Assembly: GCA_028023455.1 (NCBI GenBank)
Contig: JAQFVV010012396.1
Location: forward strand, 12,007,296-12,071,295
From: Epiperipatus broadwayi
Taxonomy: Eukaryota > Onychophora > Udeonychophora > Euonychophora > Peripatidae
Reading direction: 5' to 3'
Length of the DNA: 64,000 bases
Made by a program: the position numbers and the translations under genes. Position 1 is the stretch's first letter. Each line of letters opens with the position of its first letter. Positions 23,520 through 33,902 of the stretch are shown piece by piece. The notes under the pieces are model-generated. The model was given only the letters and a program-made list of their open reading frames with translations. It had not been told where the DNA came from and ran no database searches.

Positions 23520-25496
23520 TAAATGTAAAATAATAATAATAAAATGAAGTAAAATTTAAGTTTTATTTTTGCTAGTTATATATTCATCTGTGAAAATCAC
23601 TATAAAAATAAACAAAATTCTATCAAATAGACCATACAAGACAGATTTGTTGGGATATTTCACTTCTAACAGAATGAACTACAACTATTATACAGATTGA
23701 TGAGATAAAAAGATGTAGTTGAAATAATATATTTTATTTTACTTAACTATTAATTCAATATTTGCACTATATCTATGTTTAAATAGAAATTTTATACATG
23801 TCCATTCTCCATCACTGCTTTATATTAATACACATTTCAGTGGAAAAATTAAACATAAATGGACATAATTATTGTTACTTTACATCTTTTAAAAGAATTC
23901 TAAAATTATAATCATGTTATAAAGAGATGGATATTTTTTTATCAATGTTTTTTAATTATCTGAAATAACAACATCATCAATGCCAGGTTAGGGAAGACAT
24001 TAGTTATATAATCTCCAGATGAACCTCCATGACTGAAAATCAGATTAACCACAAATTTATTCAGCCACTTTATTCAGAAACATGTTTTTCAAAAGGCAAT
24101 AACAGAATACAATACCCCTTCCTCCATGCATATGATTCAATATCACTGACTAACTCTTATTGCAAATCCAATTTTTTTCACTCTAATCTAGAGCCATCTA
24201 TTGCATGCTTTTATAATTAGTAGACTACCAGATAATAGTGCTATTATATTCTCATTTCCAGATTAGTTTTTAAAATTACAACTGAAACTGATGCACTCAG
24301 TCATTTAAAAACCTTTTACACTATCAAACTGATAGCCTGAAATTAAAAACAACAACAACTAAGGTTTTAATTATAAATTTATTAAATGCACATTGATTAC
24401 GTAAGTAATATTTACTGAGGCTATAACCTCGATAATATGCATATAAAATGCGATAGTAGGGACCTCTACAGGTGTTTTAACCACAAGCTTACGCTATAGA
24501 AAAAAACTTCAGCCAACTTGCACTATCAAACTGATAGCCTGAAATTAAAAACAACAACAACTAAGGTTTGTAACTTCAGCCAACTTGTTTTTGTAATATA
24601 TACATGTGATCTAGATGTACAACTATATATTTTAGTAAACTCACATTTATGCAAGCTATAGGCCCATTTTCATTCTTTGGTGAGAATATCAACAAAAAAC
24701 TTCAGATGACTTTCTCCCCTTATATTCAACATCTATTTTTGGAAGTAGGTTGCTTCATTCAAGTAAAAACTTCTATTAAATGTAAAAAAAGAGTGATATT
24801 ATTTTGATAATTTGCTATTATTTAAAGTAACATAGAAATGAACAAACCTGTATGATCACATTTCAAGCATTTTAGCACTTTTTAAAATTGCATATTTAAT
24901 ATGTAAATTGTTAATTATGACTATACAAACTAATTGGTCAGTTGACCAAGCTTAGGCCATCTTTATGCTAAATTTCACAATCTATGTTAATAAATCGAAC
25001 CAAGCTACTCAATAATTTCATAAATAAAATTCTTGTTGAGGAAGTAAAGTATGTATGTATATAGTGATCTGAAGAATATTTAAAGGCTGTCTCAGAAAAT
25101 ATTTCTATACAATGAATACTAATATGAGTACATTTTTTGGTCATTCTAAATATGCTGCAGATCAGAATGTGAGCATGAATAGATCACTGCAGTCATCATT
25201 ATCATTTCTTAGATTAATATGTTATAAGATTAAAATAATGATTGCATTAAACAACAGGTCCCATTTTAAACTTATTAAGAAAAATTTGATGTATGTTTTT
25301 AAAAGCAACTGCTATTTATTCCAAGTCACATGCCTAAATTGCAATCAGGGGTTCTCTTATAGTGAATCAAAGGGAAAGAAAGCCAATTTATTAATGGATT
25401 CACTAGAAAAAAGAATTCTGATGATTGTATTGTTGGTAATTTGATTAAAAGTTGGTGTGGCATTTTTACAGGATAAAGTAATATATATATATATAT
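23520..25496. other. Intergenic or intronic stretch
   Basis: If the exon at 23.4 kb is real this is its intron. Apart from the 24.3-24.6 kb duplications nothing is supported. A segment 25326-25437 lies between a TTATTCCAAG acceptor-like site and a TTG|GTAATT donor-like site and is open in one frame (CNQGFSYSESKGKKANLL), but I do not recognise it. Confidence 0.35.
24319..24587. repeat. Interleaved short direct duplications
   Basis: A 49-bp block beginning CACTATCAAACTGATAGCC occurs identically at 24319-24367 and 24521-24569. A 16-bp block AACTTCAGCCAACTTG occurs at 24505-24520 and 24572-24587, placed on either side of the second 49-bp copy. The arrangement looks like a templated local insertion. 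Confidence 0.9.
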
Positions 25497-26191
25497 TGAT
25501 GCAGTGTATATCTGCATGCAGATATGCTTGTTTCATGTTTGTTCAAATCTAAAACTATTTTCCAGTGTATGCAATATATTTCTATATATTCACACACAAT
25601 AGTACATGCAGACATGCATATGTGTACCATTTAGAAATATTGTAAGTTATTTTAAATCACACCATATTTTAAATAAATTTTAAAATAAAATATTTTATTA
25701 AAGAAAAGTGTTAATCAATTAAGTAATAGGAGTGGAATGTATTTCATACAATGAGAGATAGGCCAGGTGAAGGAAACAAACCATTAGTAAAGTTATGTAA
25801 GTGCCTTATTTCCAAATGTAGTAAAATAATTGGATGAAAAAGTTACCATTTAATACATTTGAATGTCTACACATATTTGAAGGTGTGAAATAAGGAATAG
25901 AAACAAAAATCAGGAAATCCATGTGGCAGCACAAAAGACTGCGGAAGTAAAATTAAGATGCAACAGCAATTAGAGAAAACTAAGAAAAAATCCATTAAAA
26001 GCTAACAAAGTGCACTCCAGGCTTATGAGAATAATATATAAGAGTGGAATGGGGTATTGTTAAAAAGGAATATCTTATATTTTGAAAGTAATTCTGTTGT
26101 ATCTTATAGAAATTATTATTGAAATTATTTTATTGAAGATCTGCTGTAGTTTTATTAAAAGACCCTATCAGACAAACTCTGCTTAATTATG

Positions 26192-26200
26192 TATAAAATG
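26192..26200 (+). promoter_or_regulatory. TATA-like box conserved in both LTRs
   Basis: TATAAAATG here and at 37977-37985 in the 3' LTR, each followed by CATA(G/C)AGTATCTGC. Conservation in both LTRs in an otherwise diverged pair, plus the spacing before a non-repetitive block, fits the LTR promoter; the transcription start is not determined. Confidence 0.45.
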
Positions 26201-26927
26201 CATAGAGTATCTGCAGCCATGCATGAGTAGTCAGTTGTCTGTTTCCCCCTTGGTCATCAGGCAGTGGGTATCCTCAAGTTCCATTCCTCGTTAACATTCA
26301 ACAACCTTTTGCTATCACCATGCCAATCCCTACATTCAAGAAGCTCTACCATAGTCTACTGAGAAGGAATCCTGGAGACATCCATAAGCTAGCTGGTAAT
26401 ATGTTTTAAATTATTATCTAAATCATGTAACTCTAATTTATGACATATTTTATAATTACGTATTTTAACTTCCTAAATTTTATTTTTATATGTCGAGGTT
26501 TTACTGGCTTTAAATATTTGATGCAGCAAATATTAATTTTCTTATTGCATTTTATCTTAATTTTACATTCACTTGAATGATGGAGGGAGTTCAATTTAAA
26601 TATAGAGTTATTTATGCTTTTCTACTCTCAATGTTCCTCTGGAACAGTATGAGTTTATGAAATACTCTAAAAGCCTTAAAATAAATTGTAAATAGATTGC
26701 TGCTCATTACTATATTTCCTTCCCACAATGTCAAGTACAATTTTATTATTACATTTTTGAAAAATCAAAATCTTTTATTACTGAAGGATGGCAAGTGTTT
26801 AGAATTTAATTAAATATTAGAATTGATTAAGATATGTAAAATTCAGAAATTGTATGTGTCTATAATGATTGGTTTAAAATCAATTTATACTTAAATGGAG
26901 ATATCCAAGAAAATATATATGCATAAA

Positions 26928-27855
26928 TGTAAATAATTAATGCAAATAATATTTTATTTCTACAAATGCAGATGGTATTGAAATAAACTGAGAGAGTGCA
27001 AACCTCTCAAGGATTTGGCCAATCAAATTGCAATACTGGGACAGAGAATTTAATAAGAAAAGAGCAGTTCTACTCTTTTCTTTACTTGTCTGTCTATATA
27101 TCCAAGCCAGTCCAAAGTACTTAGATCTGCCAGCGTGAATCTTAAATATCTTCACACTAAATTCACTGAGTTCTAATTATAAACATACAGCATGAAATCT
27201 TTCGATTTACTATGCAGTAGTTTTTAGATGTTATAACTTGCAGCAATATATGTAAATAATATTTTATTTCTACAAACGGAGATGGTATTGAAATAAACTG
27301 AGAGAGTGCAAACCTCTCAAGTGTTTGGGCAATCAGATCACAATACTGGGACAGAGAATTTAATAGAAAAACTCTGTGAGTTTAATGTGAAGATATTTAA
27401 GATTCATGCTGGCAGATCTAAGTACTTTGGACTGGCTTGGATATATAGACAGACAAGTAAAAAAAAGAGTGGAACCACTCTTTTTTTATTAAATTCTCTG
27501 TCCCAGTATTGTGATCTGATTGGCCAAATGCTTGAGAGGTTTGCACTCTCTCAGTTTATTTTAATAATGTCTGCATTTGTAGAAATAAAATATTATTTAC
27601 ATATGTTGCTGCAAGTTATAACATCTAAAAACTACTGCATAGTAAATCGAAAGATTTCACGCTGTATGTTTATAATTAGAACTCAGTGAGTTTAGTGTGA
27701 AGATATTTAAGATTCACACTGGCAGATCTAAGTACTTTGGACTGGCTTGGATATATAGACAGACAAGTAAATAAAAGAGTGGAACCGCTCTTTTCTTATT
27801 AAATTCTCTGTCCCAGTATTGCGATCTGATTGGCCAAACACTGTAAATAATTAAT
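26928..27855. mobile_element. Inverted-dimer insertion with 14-bp target-site duplication
   Basis: TGTAAATAATTAAT flanks the insert at 26928-26941 and 27842-27855; the 3' LTR has one related site and no insert. The insert is two inverted arms, each a tandem dimer of one module. The minus-oriented modules occupy 26942-27250 and 27251-27367 (partial); the plus-oriented ones 27368-27601 and 27602-27841. Shared blocks include GGCAGATCTAAGTACTTTGG, TTGGCCAA and GAGAGGTTTGCACTCTCTC (itself nearly self-complementary). No transposase is visible. The open frames through it are repeat artefacts. A fold-back element or template-switched SINE-like insertion are both possible. Confidence 0.75.
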
Positions 27856-28909
27856 CTAAAGATCAGTTTATACTTAAATTTATCATTTAAGAAAATATAT
27901 ATATATTTATGTAACAGTTTATGCCAAAAAAACTTTACCTCACGTGGTAGAATAAAGATCCTATTTATAGTTTCAATTTAATATTTTAAGAATGGAAAAT
28001 AAAATTAGTAATTCCTTAATATTGCTATCTAGGGTCTCCCACATGAAGGCAATATCACAATATTATATAAATGTCTATGCTGCATTACTTTAAATGCTAT
28101 ATAAATTTAAAATACTTGTTGTATATCATTAATGTAAGCACAAAACGCAAGCTATCAGTCACATTATGAGTGATAATAAACCCTATGTTTACTATATTAT
28201 GATTTTAAAGATTAATGAATATTATTTGGGAACTGGTTAATAAAAATAAATATAAGTTACTGATAATTTATGGCAGACTAGATGCCACATTTCCATGATT
28301 CTAATCCATGATTAGTGCTAGTCTAGATTCTGCAGGAAGCCAGAGCCTCCTTGCAATCCAAAATCCCAGTTTTAGCACATTTTTGCTCTATCCACTGGAA
28401 TGCACTCATAGAAGCAGATACACCTCTGTGGCCAGGGACAACCACTTTCAGTGGTGAACCATATATACCATTTGATTGCCATACAACCTTAAATCTTATT
28501 CATATCTAGTATGACCATGAACAGTGATTATAGTGAGCATGAAACTGCAAAACTTTAAATTATTCATTTGTTTTAAACATAATCCTATACATATGTATTC
28601 CCCTGGGTGACTGTAGAATCAAACCTGTGCACAATATTCCCTATCAAGATACATTTCAATTAATTAATATTTCAAAAGCCATAATGACTGATAATTACAT
28701 ATTAAGATTAATCCTAGGTTAATTTGGACACACACCCTCATATGTAAATCACCATGACTTCCACCTGTAATAATGTAAAGGCTAGTGAAATCATTTTTTT
28801 GTAATAAATTAACTTGTAAGCTCCCTATTCATTATATTCAATCCAACAATAAACTTATTATTATGATGATGATTAAATATGAGAATGTTTCTATATGTTG
28901 GAAATGCAG

Positions 28910-28972
28910 GATAATCATTTAGAATCAGTATCAAAAGGAGCATCCCAAGATTTGAATGCAATCCATAGTAAG
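28910..28972 (+). other. Exon-like 63-bp segment inside the 5' LTR
   Basis: Acceptor-like GAAATGCAG precedes an open 21-codon stretch (DNHLESVSKGASQDLNAIHSK) that ends at the consensus donor AAG|GTATGT. In the 3' LTR the same segment (about 40030-40101) keeps AG at the 5' side and AAG|GTATAC at the 3' side but has a 10-bp insertion that breaks the frame. It may be an alternative LTR exon or chance; I do not recognise the peptide. Confidence 0.3.
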
Positions 28973-29632
28973 GTATGTGGAACCATATCTATAAAATTTA
29001 TAAAATGTGATTTTGTACTATATTATATAGGGTTATTATTAATAATGCAATATCAATGTGTATACTTGTGTACTAAGGTGCCAGCTCTGAACTGTTAGAA
29101 GAACCCTGAAAAAGTCTGTTTGAACCCTGAAATATGTCATGCTGTATGAAAAAGGGAGGCTGTATGACATCAAGGGTGTTAATTAGGTAGTCAAGACTAG
29201 GAATCCTAGGTAGAGATTTAAACTAGGAGCATGGGGTAAGCCTCAGTCTATTGTTTGAGAGTCCCTGCTTGGTCGTTCAGTCTTGTTGACTGATTGTACA
29301 ATCTTGACCATTACAGGTTTTTATACAACATGGCATACCAACACGAGGCCTTAAACCACCCTTCATGTAACCTGATAAGAGCCAAAGATCAATCAGGAAG
29401 AGTGCCCCAGAAAGGAAAATTTTGTTTTGTATATTTCTGGAATTGGTTTTTATATACAACCTTGTGTGGTACAGAGACTGGCATAACTCCTGAAAACTTA
29501 CTATTAAAACCACAAAAGAGTTTAAATCAAAGCTTTAGGTGAGCTCTCAAATTTTTTTTGTTCCACCATACAATAAGAATGTCTAGGTAGCAAGTTAAGA
29601 CTGTGTATATGTGGAAATAGGGAAGAAGTGGA

Positions 29633-29794
<162 letters not shown>

Positions 29795-29799
29795 TGTTG

Positions 29800-30480
29800 T
29801 CTTTTTCAGAGGAGATGAGTGGTCACACCAGCATGCACACAAAGGAAGATTACATGCAGACAATAATAAAGATAGGGAAGATAGCATTGAATTTTTTCAG
29901 AATAATTACAGTACAAAGATGAAATGTGATGCTGAGGAGGATGGCCAAGGGAAGCCGACCATCTAAAAAAATTTATTTTGTTACCATAATGTCATCAAGA
30001 AAGGTCAGAAACATTGAAGAAAACTGGGAGGTCAACCTACCACCAAGAATAGTAAAGTTCAGCAGATGCTAATGCCTGATTGAACATTTGGAAAGTTTAA
30101 AAGAAACCTTCTGCCAATATAGGTGTAATAAGATACAAAAGGTAATAATTACCAGAAACCAGTTGGACAAGACAGTACAGTATTGGTGGGAAAGTATTAG
30201 GCACGAAATAGACACCTTCCAAAGATATAAGATGGAGTTAATGAGAGCATTTTGGGGTGAAGAAAGACAGCACCAAATCCATGCAAGGGTATACTGGGAA
30301 GTATATGAAAAAAAGAAAGGCATGCTAACACAATTTTTTATGTGACAAACCATGCAAGATCAGACCGACAAGTCATCACAATACTTAAATGCAACTTGCC
30401 CTTAGACTCCTACAAATGGGGGGTCAAAATGGAAAAGGGGAACAACAACCCAAAGGTCAAACTATGGAAAGAGCAATAAA
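29800..30480 (+). pseudogene. Gag of the Ty3/gypsy element, broken
   Basis: Frames with stops, in gag order: RGDEWSHQHAHKGRL near 29808, SIEFFQNNYSTKMK, then (30088-30345) LDKTVQYWWESIRHEID and FQRYKMELMRAFWGEE. The Q(Y)WW...TF..(Y/F)K.ELM.AF pattern is the conserved capsid core of Ty3/gypsy gag. No zinc knuckle was recognised. Many frame changes make it non-functional. Confidence 0.7.
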
Positions 30481-30539
30481 AGGTAGGCCCATAAGAAAGA
30501 TGGGTTCATCAATAATTCAAGAAGGGAAGAGGTCCATGA

Positions 30540-30760
30540 AAGTACAACCATATCTCCTCCACTCCATTATTAGAGTAAAGGTGGAACAAGTGCCAGCACT
30601 GACTCTTGTGGACACTGGTCCACTGATATCAATGGAAATGAATCTTAAATTGAAGAGAAAGCTAAGTCAGAATTGTGTCTGCCCAACCAATAACCATAGT
30701 CTTAGCAAAGTGAAAATAGCAACTCTGATTGACCCTAAAAATATGAAACTGGACCTCTAA
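30540..30760 (+). pseudogene. Aspartic protease remnant of the element
   Basis: VKVEQVPALTLVDTGPLISM at about 30572-30632 carries the retropepsin active-site pattern L-V-D-T-G, with P where S or A usually follows. It precedes the RT in the normal pol order. Confidence 0.7.
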
Positions 30761-31099
30761 CTATGTGTTTGGGGTCTTAGGAGGGGTTAGTACAAAATGT
30801 CATGTTGGGGTTGTATTTTCTCAGCCAGCACAAGGCATTGTTATACTATGAGCAAGAGGCACTGCATCTCAAACAAGAAACAATACTGTTTAAAAAGGTG
30901 GCCCCAATGCAAGGTACCTGTATACAGGAAGCAGAAACACTGAGGACAATCAAAGAGAAAATAGGTGAAATGATAGCATTTAGTGACCATGACCAACAGG
31001 CATGACAAGAATTATTAACAAGTTGCTCACAAGTTTTTTTAAACAGTCCTGGGGCCATCCACATATATGTCCACCAAATCAGGATCAAGGGAGAAACCT

Positions 31100-31770
31100 A
31101 CTTTCTGAAGAAAAGCTACTCAATCCCATTTCAATACAGAAAGGAGGTAGAAAAATCAATTAAGACAACTGCTTGAGTGGGGAATCATAGAGAAGGGACT
31201 ATCATCCTACAATAATCTTTTGGTGGTGGTAAAGAAGAAAGGTGGAGTGATACAGCTCTGTTTGGATGCCCACAAACTGAACAGCATTACTATTTCTGAG
31301 AGAAAAGTTCCTCACCCAGTTCAGGAGGTGCTGATACGCCTGGTCAACAAATGAATTTTTACCACCATGGACTTAACATTGAGCTATTGGCAAATTGAAT
31401 TAGTTTATGAGACCATCAATATGTAGTTTTTAAGTAAGATGGCTACATCTACCAGTTTAGATGAATGCTCTTTGGCCTCCTTAACAGCAAACCAGATCAT
31501 TAAAATGTCTAGACTTATTACTGTTGGAAGAGATAAAGAGGCACCTAGTATGCTATGTTAATGATGTGATAATTGGATACAGAAGCAGGAATGAACACAT
31601 CCAACATTTATGGAGATTCTTAGAAGAACATTGGAATAAAAATATCACTATCAATTTATACAAATACCACTCTGTGGCAGAAGAAATCCCTTTCCTAGGA
31701 CATTTGGTTGACAGATATGAGATACAGCAACACCCTATCAAAATAGCAGCTATTGAAAACTTTCCCTAGC
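31100..31770 (+). pseudogene. Reverse transcriptase remnant of the element
   Basis: Pieces in several frames: LLEWGIIEKGLSSYNN, then LLVVVKKKGGVIQLCLDAHK (31145-31275; the S-x-Y-x-x-P-L-V-V-V-x-K-K region and the R-x-C-x-D-x-x-x-L-N region), KVPHPVQEVL, FTTMDLTLSYWQI (31360-31395; the D of the first catalytic motif), and LVCYVNDVIIGY (31548-31585; YVND in place of the usual Y-x-D-D), then FLGHLVDRYEIQ. The altered catalytic box and several stops mean it is inactive. Confidence 0.85.
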
Positions 31771-31789
31771 TTGTAAATCTGAAATAAGT

Positions 31790-32350
31790 ATAGTCATTCC
31801 TTGGCCTGTGCAACTTCTACCATAAATTTTATAAGAACCTCACTCAAGACTCCACAGCTATGTAGAACCTGCTGCCCAGAGATAGTAGATGGAGGTGGTC
31901 AGAAGACTTTCAGAAAATAAAGCATAACTTTCTTCAAGTGGTTGTCCTACACCATCCAGATTTCACAAGCCACTTTTACCTCCAGACAGACAATAGCAAG
32001 AAAGAGTTAAGACAATAGTATTTCAAGTGAGAGAACAGGGTGAAAGTAAGGTGTTGTATTTCAGTAGCCAAACCATAAAGGATGCTGAGCAGAGATACAC
32101 TATAACCAAAAAGGAGACTCTGGCCATTATAAGGGTCTGCTGAAAATTCCAACAGTTTGTCCTGAGGTTCAAATATGATTATCATCACAGATCACTGGTG
32201 CTTGGACTTTCTCAACAAGGGATACTGACTGCCTCATACATTGGAGTTTGTTTATGCAGAAATTTGATTACCAGTAATCTATTACCCAGGAAAGAACAAC
32301 ATTATAGCCAATATCCTTAGCTGCCATCCTATTATTCTTGAACCACAAAA
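31790..32350 (+). pseudogene. RNase H remnant of the element
   Basis: Readable order: FHKFYLQTDNSKKEL-like text near 31965-32005 (compare the L-x-T-D-A-S motif of Ty3 RNase H), YTITKKETLAIIR near 32098-32135 (compare Y-x-x-x-E-x-E-x-L-A-V-V), FKYDYHHRSLV near 32168-32200 (compare the T-D-H-x-x-L motif), and YYPGKNNIIANIL near 32281-32320 (compare P-G-x-x-N-x-x-A-D-x-L-S). Frame breaks and stops throughout. Confidence 0.7.
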
Positions 32351-32559
32351 CCCAAATGAGCAGACACCTCCAGGTAGCCATTACCTCAATGACCACAGAT
32401 GACATTCTAGATGAGAAGTACAAGATTCACAGTCATTACAAGAAGCTGATCCTGAGTATGGATTCATCCTGCAGCATAAGCAGCAAAAAATAAGCTGAAG
32501 TGACAGGAATCTAAGATACAAGTAAAGAACAGATTGCTGTTTATTCAGACAGTGCACAG

Positions 32560-33420
32560 CAAAGAGTGGAAAGTTGTGGTACCCAAATGCATAAGAGACC
32601 AGTTAATCAGACATTAGCACAACATATATGGACACTACAGCTCACATAAAACAAAAGCAGCAATACGGCAATAGTTTTATTGAGAGAGGATGTACTCTAC
32701 AATCCTATCCATCTTACAGAGTTGTCAGGTATGCATCCAGAGCAAATCACCTAAGCAACCATATACAGGGAGACCTTTTTGATTCTGTCAGAGGGATCCA
32801 ATGAACTCCTTGCCATCAATCATTACAGCCCACTACTGAGTTACAACTGTTTAAGATTCCTCCTAGTTACATATGGCATTTTTTCCAAAGCACATCACAG
32901 CATAACCAGTGAGATATGCAGATTCTCAGAATACTATCCATGTGTTCCAGCAGAAGCAATTTGTCAATGTGGGTAAACCAAGGGTAATACTCTCAGACCA
33001 TGGGTTGGCATTTATATCTCATCAGTGGAAAACCTGGACACAATGAAAGGGGATACAGTATATCATGATGTTAATTAGAAACCCTCAAACAAAGCCCTGC
33101 AAGAGGGTTATGAGAGAGCTCAATTGACTATTCTGGACCTATGTGGGTCATAGTCACAAAGATTGGGTCTAGCAAGCACCACAAGTGATCTGATACATAA
33201 ACACACAACAACCAACAAATTGACAGGCTTTACATCCATCCAAACTCCTTAAAAACAAGCTTCCCATAATCCATGAATTATAAAGACAGGGACAAGGCAA
33301 TGGCTCAGAAGAAATTGACCCAAATGGTGAAAACAGAGGAAGAAAAAAAGTGCACTGGGATGGCATCAGTTTAAGAAATGAGACCAAGTGTACATTCAGG
33401 CAAACCAACTAAATAATATG
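32560..33420 (+). pseudogene. Integrase remnant of the element
   Basis: Zinc-binding region: HNIYGHYSSHKTKAAIR near 32614-32670 (H-x3-H pattern of Ty3 integrase) and CQVCIQSKSPK near 32719-32750 (C-x2-C). Core: VILSDHGLAFISHQWK near 32980-33030 (second catalytic D followed by G-x-x-F) and NPQTKPCKRVMREL near 33083-33120, where the Q-T-x-G-x-x-E motif has lost the catalytic glutamate. A lysine-rich tail continues to about 33420. Confidence 0.8.
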
Positions 33421-33836
33421 ATACAGAACCCATATAAGAAATTGTGCCTCTTTACAACAGGTCATATACCATAGAGGAAGTGCAGAAAAAATGCATTTCT
33501 GCTGGAAAGCCCTAGAGGCCTCTAAGGGTCATTCAATACTTATGCTTTGAAGTCATACTGCAAGAAACCCCATGACCCAGGAAAGTGACAAGACCCATGG
33601 AAATATAGACCAGACAACTGAACTTGAATTAAGACATCACAGAGAAACCCACAATAGTTAGTTAGAATATGGGTAGATCATAAAATGCAGAAAAGAATAG
33701 GGCACTAGGAATTAAGGCTAACAGAATAGTAAAATAACCCATATACTAACTTGCTAGCTAGAAAATGTCAATGATCACTCATTTACTATGAAAGGCCAAG
33801 TAAGTTGTTTTGGTGGGTTATTTTACTTGCCAGATA

Positions 33837-33902
33837 TGAAGCAGTGCATATCTGCAGGCAGATATGCTTGCTTCATGTTTAAATCTAAAACTATTTCCCA
33901 GC
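33837..33902 (+). repeat. 3' LTR, first part
   Basis: It starts TGAAGCAGTGCATATCTGC, matching the 5' LTR start at 25497, and runs to CTATTTCCCAG, matching CTATTTTCCAG at about 25565. The match then stops and resumes only at about 37368, which defines the insertion point. Confidence 0.8.

Larger units (their letters stand above)
25497..29315 (+). repeat. 5' LTR of the Ty3/gypsy element
   Basis: It matches 33837-33902 and then 37368-40434 along its length. A TATA-like motif at 26192-26198 (TATAAAA) is kept in the 3' copy, about 700 bases into the LTR, and the following block (CATGCATGAGTAGT, CATCAGGCAG) is among the best kept. A 900-bp insertion (26942-27841) is present only here. Near the end, an exon-like segment with splice signals lies at 28910-28972. 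Open frames on either strand inside the LTR are not recognised proteins. Confidence 0.8.

Noticed and set aside
25112-25444. 110-codon plus-strand open frame
   Set aside because: No domain recognised. An acceptor/donor pair frames part of it, but chance cannot be excluded in AT-rich DNA.
25497-25573. LTR starting at about 25567 (TGTATGCAATATATTTC) instead of 25497
   Set aside because: The preceding 70 bases reappear at 33837-33902 directly after the pol region, so they belong to the LTR and the 3' copy is split by an insertion.
26937-27689. Open frames of 72 and 127 codons in the 27-kb region
   Set aside because: They run through inverted copies of the same repeat module; the peptides mirror one another across the palindrome and match no family I know.
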